A stretch of DNA of 9,408 bases from QQUD01 sp039029915 (GCA_039029915.1 JBCCFD010000332.1:1-9408), one strand, 5' to 3'; positions 1 to 6,231 are shown, counted from the first letter of the stretch. Notes: generated from the sequence alone by a model not told the origin. Numbers and translations are program-made.

Positions 1-673
1 CCGAAGTAAGGGAGGTTAATATTCTGAGAACGGCCTGTTTATCTAGCAAGAGGAGCGCTCCAAGCGATGCGCCAACTAATTGATCAACGACAGTTTGCGT
101 GACGGACATTTTTTGTGTGGCCGATGCAACGGGATCGTCATATTGGTCGATGTTGTGCCAAATGTGAAGAAAAGCCGTTTGTGCAAACCGGCAGTTGTGC
201 AGCAACAATTCGGCCGTTTCTGACACGTGCACCACGTCAAAAACCCCTTCCTCGTTTCCCTGCTGAATAATTTGGGTTAGCGCGGGAATATAGATGAGGT
301 TTCCTTTCTGGCGAAGACGATTGACTAAACGCCAATTCTCATCACTTTCTAGCGCCTTCCAAACTTGATAAATAACCCCATGTTCCGCTTGACGATAAGC
401 GTTATCTGCCTGTACCAATCGCTGGTAACGCTCGATTGCCGATATCGATTGCGCCATCATAACGGGGGCTACAATCTGCTCCATTTCAGCCCCAATATCA
501 TCGATCACGGCCACTAAGAGGGCTTGCTTCGACTCAAACTGATGATAAAACGTCCCCGTTGTTGCATCCGCCTTCTCAAGAATATTGCGGACCGATGTGT
601 TTTCGTACCCTTTAGCAACAAACAGGGCGCGGGCGGCCTTTATAATTTCGGCTCTTCGATTTCTTCGACTCAT
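1..673 (-). CDS. TetR/AcrR-family transcriptional regulator A (3' end cut by window edge)
   Basis: The reading frame opens with ATG at 671-673 and stays open for 224 codons to the left edge with no stop. The two paralogues here are 225 and 228 residues, so only a few C-terminal residues are missing. Residues 1-50 form a classic TetR_N DNA-binding domain: MSRRNRRAEII, the recognition region around residues 26-46 (TSVRNILEKADATTGTFYHQ), then FESKQALL. It aligns without gaps to the other two regulators. The rest is a helical ligand-binding domain ending in VDQLVGASLGALLLLDRQ, matching VDRLVGAPLGELL and IDRLVGAALGELL in the paralogues. The ribosome-binding site is weak (GGATTGAG). A perfect operator-like palindrome lies 20 bp upstream, so autorepression is likely. 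The ligand is unknown. Any controlled gene downstream lies outside the window. Confidence 0.93.
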   Translation of the reverse strand, partial: MSRRNRRAEIIKAARALFVAKGYENTSVRNILEKADATTGTFYHQFESKQALLVAVIDDIGAEMEQIVAPVMMAQSISAIERYQRLVQADNAYRQAEHGVIYQVWKALESDENWRLVNRLRQKGNLIYIPALTQIIQQGNEEGVFDVVHVSETAELLLHNCRFAQTAFLHIWHNIDQYDDPVASATQKMSVTQTVVDQLVGASLGALLLLDKQAVLRILTSLTS

Positions 674-693
674 AAGCTCAATCCAAGTAAAAC

Positions 694-720
694 TCAAATT
701 AGAACAGTGTTCTAATTTGA
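694..720. promoter_or_regulatory. Perfect 27-bp palindrome, probable operator of TetR-A
   Basis: Arms TCAAATTAGAACA (694-706) and TGTTCTAATTTGA (708-720) are exact reverse complements around one central base. The palindrome sits between the predicted -10 element and the TetR-A start codon. This is the usual position of a TetR-family autorepressor operator. Binding itself is inferred. Confidence 0.8.
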
Positions 721-747
721 CTATATCACGATTACTAATGGGGGCAA
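720..747 (-). promoter_or_regulatory. Probable sigma70-type promoter for TetR-A
   Basis: On the minus strand, TTGCCC (742-747) is followed after 16 bp by TATAGT (720-725), which directly abuts the operator palindrome. The -35 is weak. The same TATAGT box stands in the same place ahead of TetR-B, which supports the call. Confidence 0.5.
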
Positions 748-768
748 CTTGTGGAGCGAGGAAAAGCA

Positions 769-815
769 AAACCGCCTTCCCAAACGGCCGTTTTGCCGAA
801 CGGAGAAGGCGGTTT
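769..815 (-). terminator. Intrinsic terminator hairpin after the binding-protein gene, copy 1
   Basis: Arms AAACCGCCTTC (769-779) and GAAGGCGGTTT (805-815) are perfect complements of 11 bp. In the minus direction the stem is followed by TTTTGCTTTT. The 25-nt loop contains the palindrome AACGGCCGTT, which can form an inner stem. A near-identical element at 2825-2872 follows the decayed copy of the gene. It likely ends the TetR-B/binding-protein operon. Confidence 0.75.
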
Positions 816-889
816 CTGTTTTGCTAGATCAAGCGACTAAACGTTTGGGCCTCTTTCCGTGAGGTAGCTCATTTTCTAGAAATTGCTTG

Positions 890-1954
890 CTATGGTGCTA
901 ATGGATTTGGGGCCACCTCTTCAGGGTCAACCCCAGCGACATATAGAAACAAATCATCCAAAATTGCATGCGCCGAATAGATGCCATGCGCTGACCAATA
1001 AAGACCGCCAGGATAAACAGCATCTTCTTGCACAGCACTGAGTTGTTGGATGAGGGGGTCATTTAGGAATTCATCATCAACGGATCGGTCAATATTTTGA
1101 AATTCAATGGTTTCTGGTTCACTACCAAGACCAATAATAAAGACAGCATCCCCATCCAGGACGTCAAGACGTTCTTGATTTATCGTGACGCTTAGACTCT
1201 CCATGGATAAGTTAGGTGTTTCTTCGATCAGCTGCATTTGTGCCTCAGGGAAAGAAAAGCCAACTTCACTGATAATTTGTCCCCCAAATGAGCCCGGAAG
1301 TTGAACAGAATGGCTATCTAAACCGGGAATAAAAAGCGAAATAGTGATTTCAGCAGGGTCATCAAATTGCGCTCTCAGCGTCTGAACGCGCCGATCATAA
1401 TCGGCGATCATCACCTCTGCCGCTTCCCGCTCCCCAATAATATCGCTCGTCAACAATAAATTCTCTTTCCACGAATCTTGAGCGTCTAATATGATTATAG
1501 GGGCGATCGTTTCCACTGCCTTGTTGGCACTGAGAAAATCATAGTCACTAATAATGACTTGGGCGTTAGAAGATAAAAACATTTCAAGATTAGGCTGAGC
1601 ACCCCCAATTTCGGGCACGTCCTCCGTGAGCTCACTCCAAGCATCATAGGGTTCAGGTAAATCTGCAAAAAGAAATTCTTCAAACAAACCGATGCGAGCC
1701 ACAGGCACAAATTCAACTGCTAAAAAAAATTGGATGGACGTTGGCCCAAAAGCCAAGGCACGATTCACCACTTCTGGAACGCAGTCAGGGCTTGACCCAT
1801 TCTCTATCAATCTGAATTCTGCTTCGCACTCTGTGACTTCTTCTGGTTCAATGCTTAGCCAAACTACAAATGATCCAATCAAAACGACGAGAACCAACAC
1901 AATCCCCAATAAAATTTTTCCAACCCTTTTTAAGATCGTTTTTACTCTGTTCAT
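890..1954 (-). CDS. Membrane-anchored iron/siderophore-type ABC transporter substrate-binding protein
   Basis: This 354-residue protein matches the periplasmic-binding-protein 2 family (FepB/FecB/BtuF-like), which captures ferric siderophores, haem or cobalamin outside the membrane. Residues 13-34 form one hydrophobic segment after a basic start. There is no lipobox cysteine, so it is probably held by an uncleaved anchor. C43 and C58 precede the domain and are also kept in the decayed copy; a disulfide is plausible. Lobe 1 runs from about 63 to 160 (IGGAQPNLEMFLSSNAQVIISD is a family hallmark). Lobe 2 starts near 200 and ends with GGLYWSAHGIYSAHAILDDLF. The start is set by AGGAGA seven bases upstream. 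TetR-B ends 37 bp upstream, so the two are one operon. No permease or ATPase gene is in the window, so partner and substrate are unknown. Confidence 0.88.
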   Translation of the reverse strand: MNRVKTILKRVGKILLGIVLVLVVLIGSFVVWLSIEPEEVTECEAEFRLIENGSSPDCVPEVVNRALAFGPTSIQFFLAVEFVPVARIGLFEEFLFADLPEPYDAWSELTEDVPEIGGAQPNLEMFLSSNAQVIISDYDFLSANKAVETIAPIIILDAQDSWKENLLLTSDIIGEREAAEVMIADYDRRVQTLRAQFDDPAEITISLFIPGLDSHSVQLPGSFGGQIISEVGFSFPEAQMQLIEETPNLSMESLSVTINQERLDVLDGDAVFIIGLGSEPETIEFQNIDRSVDDEFLNDPLIQQLSAVQEDAVYPGGLYWSAHGIYSAHAILDDLFLYVAGVDPEEVAPNPLAP

Positions 1955-1991
1955 CGCTTCTCCTAATGCGCGCTTATGTCACATGATCACC

Positions 1992-2669
1992 TTACGTGGG
2001 CTTTAAGGTGGCAAAGTAGTCAAGTACGTTCTGCCTGTCGAGCAACAGCAGCTCACCTAAGGCTGCGCCAACAAGCCGATCTATGGCGATTTGCGCTGCA
2101 TCCAGCTCTTGCTCAACAGCCGCAGCGGGATCGTCAAATTGAAGATGGTTTTGCCAAATTTTGGCAATGGCCACCCGCGTAGCCCGACAGATGCTCAAGA
2201 GCAGGTTGGCCGTTTGTGGCACAAACTTCACGTCAAACGCCCCATCATCAACACCCTGCTGTATGATTTCGTTGAGGGCAGGAAGGTATATTTCTTCCCC
2301 TTTTTGAGATAGATAATGCACCAAACGTAAATGGTCATCACTTTGCATAACAAACCAAATATGTTCAAGGGGTTGTGAATGGGTCACTCGAAAGTCATTG
2401 TCAGCGGCAACGAGCCGCTGATAGCGAGAAACGGCCGTTAGAGCTGGCTCAGTCAGCAAGCGGGCAGTGGCAGCCCGCAATTCAGCCAATATAGGGTCAA
2501 TCACGACCATCAGTAAAGCCTCTTTTGATTCAAAGTGATGGTAAAACGCCCCAAATGAGACGCCAGCGATGCGAATAATCTCACGGGTTGAGGTGTTTTC
2601 GTAACCCTGAGCATAGAAAAGCTGGCGAGCTGCATTGATGATTTCAGTGCGTCGATTTCTGCGTGCCAT
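1992..2669 (-). CDS. TetR/AcrR-family transcriptional regulator B
   Basis: This is a 225-residue regulator. The ATG at 2667-2669 was chosen over an in-frame TTG at 2690 for two reasons: MARRNRR matches the starts of both paralogues, and AGGGGA lies just upstream of it. The TTG would also fall inside the operator. The DNA-binding domain covers residues 1-50 (helix-turn-helix about 26-46, then GAFYHHFESKEALL). The ligand domain includes LTAVSRYQRLV and ends IDRLVGAALGELLLLDRQ. It probably represses itself and the binding-protein gene 37 bp downstream. This would tie iron-type uptake to a small ligand, but the ligand cannot be read from sequence. TAV in residues LTAVSRY is encoded by the dispersed ACGGCCGT palindrome. 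Confidence 0.93.
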   Translation of the reverse strand: MARRNRRTEIINAARQLFYAQGYENTSTREIIRIAGVSFGAFYHHFESKEALLMVVIDPILAELRAATARLLTEPALTAVSRYQRLVAADNDFRVTHSQPLEHIWFVMQSDDHLRLVHYLSQKGEEIYLPALNEIIQQGVDDGAFDVKFVPQTANLLLSICRATRVAIAKIWQNHLQFDDPAAAVEQELDAAQIAIDRLVGAALGELLLLDRQNVLDYFATLKPT

Positions 2670-2682
2670 AGTCGTTCCCCTG

Positions 2683-2707
2683 AAAAACAAAGCAGCGCTC
2701 TGTTTTT
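2683..2707. promoter_or_regulatory. Imperfect 25-bp palindrome, probable operator of TetR-B
   Basis: The two halves, AAAAACAAAGC from 2683 and GCTCTGTTTTT ending at 2707, pair at 10 of 12 positions around base 2695. It lies between the predicted -10 and the ribosome-binding site, in the same place as the palindromes of TetR-A and TetR-C. It differs in sequence from both, although the CAAAAACAGA part resembles the outer part of the TetR-C site. Confidence 0.65.
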
Positions 2708-2715
2708 GCGAATCA

Positions 2716-2743
2716 ACTATATCAATGTTTTGTCAGGGATCAA
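2716..2743 (-). promoter_or_regulatory. Probable sigma70-type promoter for the TetR-B/binding-protein operon
   Basis: On the minus strand, TTGATC (2738-2743), a 16-bp spacer and TATAGT (2716-2721) lead into the operator palindrome. The surrounding text (ACTATATCA on the plus strand) is shared with the TetR-A promoter, as expected for duplicated cassettes. Confidence 0.55.
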
Positions 2744-2824
2744 AAATCAGCATGATGACTTAGGTGATGCGTAGTGGCGATGTCGCTACGTGATTGGATA
2801 GATGGATGGTAAGGGGGGAAAAGA

Positions 2825-2872
2825 AAACCGCCTTCCTAAAACGGCCGTTTTGCCGAACAGAGAAGGCGGTTT
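2825..2872 (-). terminator. Intrinsic terminator hairpin, copy 2, after the decayed binding-protein gene
   Basis: Arms AAACCGCCTTC (2825-2835) and GAAGGCGGTTT (2862-2872) form an 11-bp stem. The 26-nt loop carries AACGGCCGTT, and the minus-strand tail is TTTTCTTTTCC. It matches the hairpin at 769-815 in stem, loop palindrome and position relative to the binding-protein gene. The rest of this gap (2744-2824) holds only a short hairpin at 2770-2790. Confidence 0.7.
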
Positions 2873-2945
2873 CTGTTGCGCTAGAACAGGCCACGAATCG
2901 TTTTGCCTCTTAGCGTGAGGCAACTCACTATCTAAAAATTGTTAG

Positions 2946-3327
2946 CTATGGCAATAATAGATTTGGTGCTACATCGTCAGGGTCAACCCCAGCCACATGA
3001 ATAAACAAATCGTCCAGCACCGGATGAGCAGAATAAATGCCCCCTCTGGCATCCCAGTAAATATCGACCACAATAACATCACCTCGATGAGCGACATCAT
3101 CGGCTCGGCTGCGTGCCGCTCATCGAAATGATTCGTGCCTCACCATCAGGGATACAGTCTGCCCCACTGGAATGCTCGATGAGTCGAAAACCGGCCTCAC
3201 AAGCAGTCACCTCTTCTGGCTCTATGCGCAACCAAATGACAAATGCTCCAATTAGCACCGCCAAGGCGAGCACGATGCACAGCAAAAATTCTCCCATTCT
3301 CTTTAGGATTGTGCCTACTCTCTTCAT
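2946..3327 (-). pseudogene. Decayed second copy of the iron/siderophore-type binding-protein gene
   Basis: The first 67 or so codons read MKRVGTILKRMGEFLLC and continue through the same membrane anchor, IEPEEVT motif and cysteine pair as the intact gene at 890-1954. They then stop at TGA near 3100. The last 40 or so codons survive one frame away: YWDARGGIYSAHPVLDDLF, then HVAGVDPDDVAPN, ending in TAG at 2946-2948. The span is 382 bp against 1065 bp for the intact copy, so about 680 bp of the centre are gone. No good ribosome-binding site remains before the ATG (AATAGAAA where the intact copy has AGGAGA). The following terminator is preserved. A 76-residue fragment could still be translated, but it would lack the whole binding domain. 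Confidence 0.88.
3085..3125. repeat. Inverted repeat at the deletion point of the pseudogene
   Basis: CGATGAGCG (3085-3093) and CGCTCATCG (3117-3125) are perfect 9-bp complements with 23 nt between. They straddle the place where the reading frame of the decayed binding-protein gene changes, so the repeat may have taken part in the deletion. Confidence 0.6.
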
Positions 3328-3447
3328 TTTTCTATTTATTAATGGGCATTCTGGTTTGTAGCAATGGCTTTAGCCGTTGATTTTGAACATCCAGCGACTC
3401 TTGTAACTCTTCAAAATTATACGAGAATCAATCATGCCTTATCGAAG

Positions 3448-3510
3448 GGGTGGGATAGTGCGGTTTGAGCGATTGGCATTAAAATAACTTGGCTCCGCAC
3501 TATCTCTCCC
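3448..3510. repeat. Long-loop inverted repeat in the gene-free gap 3328-3704, unit 1
   Basis: GATAGTGCGG (3454-3463) and CCGCACTATC (3495-3504) are perfect 10-bp complements with a 31-nt loop. Flanking G-rich and C-rich bases (3448-3453, 3505-3510) lengthen the stem with one wobble and one mismatch. No T-run follows on either side, so it does not look like a standard terminator. The 377-bp gap otherwise shows no convincing gene. Confidence 0.6.
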
Positions 3511-3546
3511 TTTCTCCTCGGATTTGATGCGCGACGGAAGAGATAG

Positions 3547-3607
3547 GCGAGATAGCTGGGCCCAAAAGCCACAAATGATGAAGTCACAATTTGCCCATCT
3601 ATCCCGC
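3547..3607. repeat. Long-loop inverted repeat in the gene-free gap 3328-3704, unit 2
   Basis: GCGAGATAGCTGGGC (3547-3561) and GCCCATCTATCCCGC (3593-3607) pair at 13 of 15 positions, again with a 31-nt loop. Both units carry a GATAG core in the outer arm and have the same loop length, so they may be diverged copies of one element. Function is unknown. Confidence 0.55.
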
Positions 3608-3704
3608 ACCTACGATGCCTATATTATTTTATTAAATTGCAAAAGTCGCTACTACAAACGTTAAATACTATCATTTCATGGCTATACTTGGTCGGTTCTC
3701 TCTG

Positions 3705-4391
3705 TTATTCAACGCTCCACAGATGATAAAGGGATAACCCCATAAATGACAAGATACCTAAATGAAAGCCAAATCCTTCCAGCAGTTTGAGAAAGAATCT
3801 AGGTAAAGAAACAAAGGACGGAAGAAAGAAGACAATCATCGTGATCAAGAAAATATTGATGAAGCCCATCCATTTGGGGTATAGGGTTTCTTTGAAAAAA
3901 ACGGTGACAGAATACCAAATTGAGCCGATGGCCAATGAGCCCATAGCCGTAAACAACAGGACCTGATTATGCAGTTCCAGCTCAACTCGCAGTCCCTCTA
4001 AAGCAGACTCCGTTTCAGATAGTAGCGACAGGGTTAAGATTTGATCAACCTCCATCACGGGGATAAACGAGCCGTGCCCAGCCGACCCAAGGGTCATAAA
4101 AAAAGCCAAGAAAAAGGCGGGGGGAGAAGCCCAATAAAAACCGGCCGGTCTAAGGGCAATATACACCTGATAAAATCCCAAGCCGCCAATAGCAAGCGCC
4201 ATCGAACCAAACCAATAGGCTCGATTGACCGCCCCCTGAGGGTAAAGGGGATAATCTCCCTGAGAAAACACAATCGTGTTAAATATCACGACAGTTAATG
4301 AACCCAAAATCCCCAAAATTGAAAAAAACTTTAGCGCTTTGTCACCTAATACCAACTCTTTAGAAGAAGTAATATGTTCTACCGTTTGCAT
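3705..4391 (-). CDS. Six-helix integral membrane protein of unknown function, in operon with TetR-C
   Basis: This 228-residue protein has six predicted membrane segments at about 22-43, 59-80, 86-108, 143-166, 176-197 and 206-225. A polar stretch at 110-142 lies between helices 3 and 4 (EVDQILTLSLLSETESALEGLRVE). Notable polar residues in or near the membrane are N56/R57, H106 in GSAGHGSF, and H210. I do not recognise it securely; it has the look of uncharacterised DUF-type membrane proteins with about six helices. It has no transporter signature such as an MFS or MATE motif. The start is supported by AGGA nine bases upstream. TetR-C ends 29 bp upstream, so TetR-C most likely controls it. A role in transport or sensing of the TetR-C ligand is possible but unproven. 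Confidence 0.85.
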   Translation of the reverse strand: MQTVEHITSSKELVLGDKALKFFSILGILGSLTVVIFNTIVFSQGDYPLYPQGAVNRAYWFGSMALAIGGLGFYQVYIALRPAGFYWASPPAFFLAFFMTLGSAGHGSFIPVMEVDQILTLSLLSETESALEGLRVELELHNQVLLFTAMGSLAIGSIWYSVTVFFKETLYPKWMGFINIFLITMIVFFLPSFVSLPRFFLKLLEGFGFHLGILSFMGLSLYHLWSVE

Positions 4392-4420
4392 TTTGATATT
4401 CCTATTTGTCTATGTGTGCT

Positions 4421-5107
4421 TTATGTCTGTTCAAGTCGAAGATGGGTTTCGTTTAGCTCGCTAATCTCCCGTTTATCAAAAAATAAGAGTTCCCCCAAAG
4501 GTGCGCCGACCAGCCGATCAACGGCCGTTTGCCCCATTTGGACTTTTTGAACGATTCGTTTGACAGGATCATCGTATTGCTCTTGGTTAAAAACTATGTG
4601 GGCCACACCATTTATCGTAAATTCGCAAATGCCCAATAGCATTTCGGCTGCATCATCAACCAAATCAATATCAAACTCACCTTCACCGACACCCTGTTTG
4701 AGAATAGAGGCCAGCTTGGGGCCAAATGATTGAAAAACAGTTTGACGTAGATAGTGCATCAAGCGTAAATTTTGTTCGTCTTGGGTGGCTAGCCAAATTC
4801 GCGACATCACCACACCGTCTGTTTCCTGATAAGCGTTTACGGCGTAGACGAGCTGCTGATAGCGCTCAACGGCCGTTAACGAATCGTCCTGCATAGCAAC
4901 GTCAACGGCCGTATTCAACTCAGCCGCAATTACATCAATAATGGCCACTAAAAGCGTCTGCTTTGATTCAAAGTGATGATAAAAAGCCCCGCGCGACATC
5001 CCCGCTGCATCAAGAATGTTGCTAACAGACGTGGTCTCATATCCTTTTGTATAAAACAGCTCACGCGCCACCCGAACAATCTCATCTCGTCCGTTTTTTC
5101 GTGTCAT
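4421..5107 (-). CDS. TetR/AcrR-family transcriptional regulator C
   Basis: This 228-residue regulator is paralogous to those at 1-673 and 1992-2669. The DNA-binding domain spans residues 1-50 (MTRKNGRDEIVRVARELF, helix-turn-helix about 26-46, SRGAFYHHFESKQTLL). The ligand domain shares LTAVERYQQLV and VDRLVGAPLGELLFFDKRE with the others, while the last 15 residues differ. The ATG at 5105-5107 follows AAAGGTGA. A near-consensus promoter and a very long palindrome lie directly upstream, so it is almost certainly autoregulated along with the membrane protein 29 bp downstream. Three copies of the ACGGCCGT palindrome fall in this gene, each in a Thr-Ala-Val codon frame. Confidence 0.94.
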   Translation of the reverse strand: MTRKNGRDEIVRVARELFYTKGYETTSVSNILDAAGMSRGAFYHHFESKQTLLVAIIDVIAAELNTAVDVAMQDDSLTAVERYQQLVYAVNAYQETDGVVMSRIWLATQDEQNLRLMHYLRQTVFQSFGPKLASILKQGVGEGEFDIDLVDDAAEMLLGICEFTINGVAHIVFNQEQYDDPVKRIVQKVQMGQTAVDRLVGAPLGELLFFDKREISELNETHLRLEQT

Positions 5108-5115
5108 AATTCACC

Positions 5116-5154
5116 TTTCGCAAAACAGACCGACAGTCGGTCTGTTTTGCGAAA
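5116..5154. promoter_or_regulatory. Perfect 39-bp palindrome, probable operator of TetR-C
   Basis: TTTCGCAAAACAGACCGAC (5116-5134) and its exact complement (5136-5154) flank a single A at 5135. The inner GACCGAC-A-GTCGGTC is the kind of core often seen in TetR-family operators. The outer end overlaps the -10 box by two bases, and the inner end reaches the ribosome-binding site. A repressor bound here would cover the transcription start, and any transcript that includes the site could fold into a long hairpin next to the start codon. Confidence 0.85.
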
Positions 5155-5181
5155 TATACCAATATCAATAAAGTTTGTCAA
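5153..5181 (-). promoter_or_regulatory. Near-consensus sigma70 promoter for the TetR-C operon
   Basis: On the minus strand, TTGACA (5176-5181), a 17-bp spacer and TATATT (5153-5158) match the consensus in sequence and spacing. The predicted start falls inside the 39-bp palindrome, the textbook layout for repression by promoter occlusion. Confidence 0.8.
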
Positions 5182-5281
5182 CCGTATCATCTTCACAATA
5201 AGACAATTTGGACAAAGTTATACTGAATTAAACGGGGCTCAAAAAATGCAAAGCGCCGCACTGATACAAATGTCTAGAAAA

Positions 5282-5310
5282 GTGACAAGAAGTTGAGGAC
5301 GCCCTATACT
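5282..5310 (+). promoter_or_regulatory. Probable sigma70 promoter for the plus-strand membrane-protein gene
   Basis: GTGACA (5282-5287), a 17-bp spacer and TATACT (5305-5310) lie 47 bp before the ATG at 5358. Each hexamer differs from the consensus at one base. The region between this promoter and the divergent TetR-C promoter (5182-5281) shows no gene. Confidence 0.65.
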
Positions 5311-5357
5311 TTGTAACAGAATTGGAATAAAGAGGCGTTATAAATAAGGAGAAAACC

Positions 5358-5696
5358 ATGTCTATAAAGTTAGATAATAAGCAGTGGGCCGTTGTCGCTT
5401 TGGTTGTCATTACGGCATTGATGCATATCGTTTTGGGCGTTCCATTTATCACAGACATCTTTGGGATTATTTTTATTCTCAATGGAATTGGGTATCTGGC
5501 TCTTGTAGCCGGACTTTATTTTCTACCTCAGTTCGCCGATCGGCGCGGTCTTATTCGCTGGATACTGCTGGGCTACACGGCCGTTACTATCATTCTTTAC
5601 TTTGCTTTCAACCCCCCAAGCACCTATGAACCTGTCGGCTTGATCAATAAAGCGGTAGAGATCGGCATCGTTGTGCTGCTGTGGTTAGAAAAATAA
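5358..5696 (+). CDS. Small four-helix membrane protein of unknown function
   Basis: The protein is 112 residues and almost wholly hydrophobic. Membrane segments fall at about 9-28, 32-55, 67-84 and 93-110, joined by very short loops; the charged loop FADRRGLIRW sits between helices 2 and 3. A histidine (H23) lies at the end of helix 1. The ATG follows a strong AAGGAG site. It is the only gene on the plus strand, with its own promoter upstream and a bidirectional terminator after its stop. I do not recognise a named family. Similar small four-helix proteins are common conserved hypotheticals. The divergent position next to TetR-C leaves open that TetR-C also affects it, but the 39-bp palindrome lies on the other side of the gap. 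Confidence 0.82.
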   Translation: MSIKLDNKQWAVVALVVITALMHIVLGVPFITDIFGIIFILNGIGYLALVAGLYFLPQFADRRGLIRWILLGYTAVTIILYFAFNPPSTYEPVGLINKAVEIGIVVLLWLEK

Positions 5697-5732
5697 CCCC
5701 ATCCCATTATTCATTGTCACTATTGGAAATAA

Positions 5733-5765
5733 AAAAAGCCGCTCTGAGAATCAGGGCGGCTTTTT
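5733..5765. terminator. Bidirectional intrinsic terminator between convergent genes
   Basis: The stem AAAAAGCCGCTCTGA / TCAGGGCGGCTTTTT closes on a GAA loop (5748-5750) with one wobble. A-runs on the left and T-runs on the right give U-tails in both directions. It ends the plus-strand gene at 5696 and the infC-rpmI-rplT operon, whose last stop is at 5794. Confidence 0.9.
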
Positions 5766-5793
5766 GAATGCTGTTGTTTAGGAAATAACTGAA

Positions 5794-6147
5794 TTAAGCA
5801 ATTGCCTTTTTGGCGATGTCTACAATAGCGGCGAAAGCGGCTTCATCACGTACAGCGATATCAGCCAACACCTTACGGTCTAGTGCGACATTGGCTTGCT
5901 TTAACCCATGAATTAATCGGCTATAGCTCATGCCATTTGCCCGAGATGCAGCGTTGATACGGGCAATCCACAACTTACGGAATTCGCGACGACGAACCCG
6001 ACGGTCACGGTAAGCGTACCAGTAGGATTTCATCATGGCTTCATTACCACGACGGAACAGCTTGCTGCGCGTTCCCCACTGGCCTTTTGTCATTTTTAAT
6101 ATTTTTTTATGACGACGTTGGGTTGTATACCCACCTTTTACTCTCAT
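5794..6147 (-). CDS. rplT: 50S ribosomal protein L20
   Basis: This 117-residue protein is the usual length for L20, which binds 23S rRNA early in large-subunit assembly. It shows the family pattern throughout: the basic N-terminal arm MRVKGGYTTQRRHKKILK, then KGQWGTRSKLFRRGNEAMMKS, YRDRRVRRREFRKLWIARINAA and GMSYSRLIHGLKQANVALDRK. The ATG at 6145-6147 follows GAGG. It is the last gene of the infC-rpmI-rplT operon. In other bacteria L20 represses its own operon by binding the mRNA; whether it does so here cannot be read directly. The gene has no copy of the dispersed ACGGCCGT palindrome. Confidence 0.98.
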   Translation of the reverse strand: MRVKGGYTTQRRHKKILKMTKGQWGTRSKLFRRGNEAMMKSYWYAYRDRRVRRREFRKLWIARINAASRANGMSYSRLIHGLKQANVALDRKVLADIAVRDEAAFAAIVDIAKKAIA

Positions 6148-6167
6148 AATAATCCTCGCGTTTTAGC

Positions 6168-6215
6168 ACCTGGACATTCAAGCCCCACTCTCTAAAGAGT
6201 TAACCGAAGCCAGGT
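6168..6215 (-). other. Nested stem in the rpmI-rplT gap
   Basis: ACCTGG (6168-6173) pairs with CCAGGT (6210-6215), and inside it ACTCT (6187-6191) pairs with AGAGT (6196-6200) across a four-base loop. The structure lies between the L35 stop and the L20 ribosome-binding site. It could be an L20-binding or processing element, but the stems are short and this is weak evidence. Confidence 0.35.
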
Positions 6216-6231
6216 AGCGAATAGGCCACCT

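Noticed and set aside
2670..2690. TTG start adding seven residues to TetR-B
   Set aside because: It lies in the operator palindrome; the ATG at 2669 matches both paralogues and has its own ribosome-binding site.
2770..2790. Hairpin CGTAG...CTACG as a second terminator
   Set aside because: The stem needs two wobble pairs and has no T-run; the stronger hairpin at 2825-2872 lies nearby.
3328..3704. tRNA or other known RNA gene in the gene-free gap
   Set aside because: No cloverleaf with T-loop or anticodon pattern could be fitted; only inverted repeats are visible.
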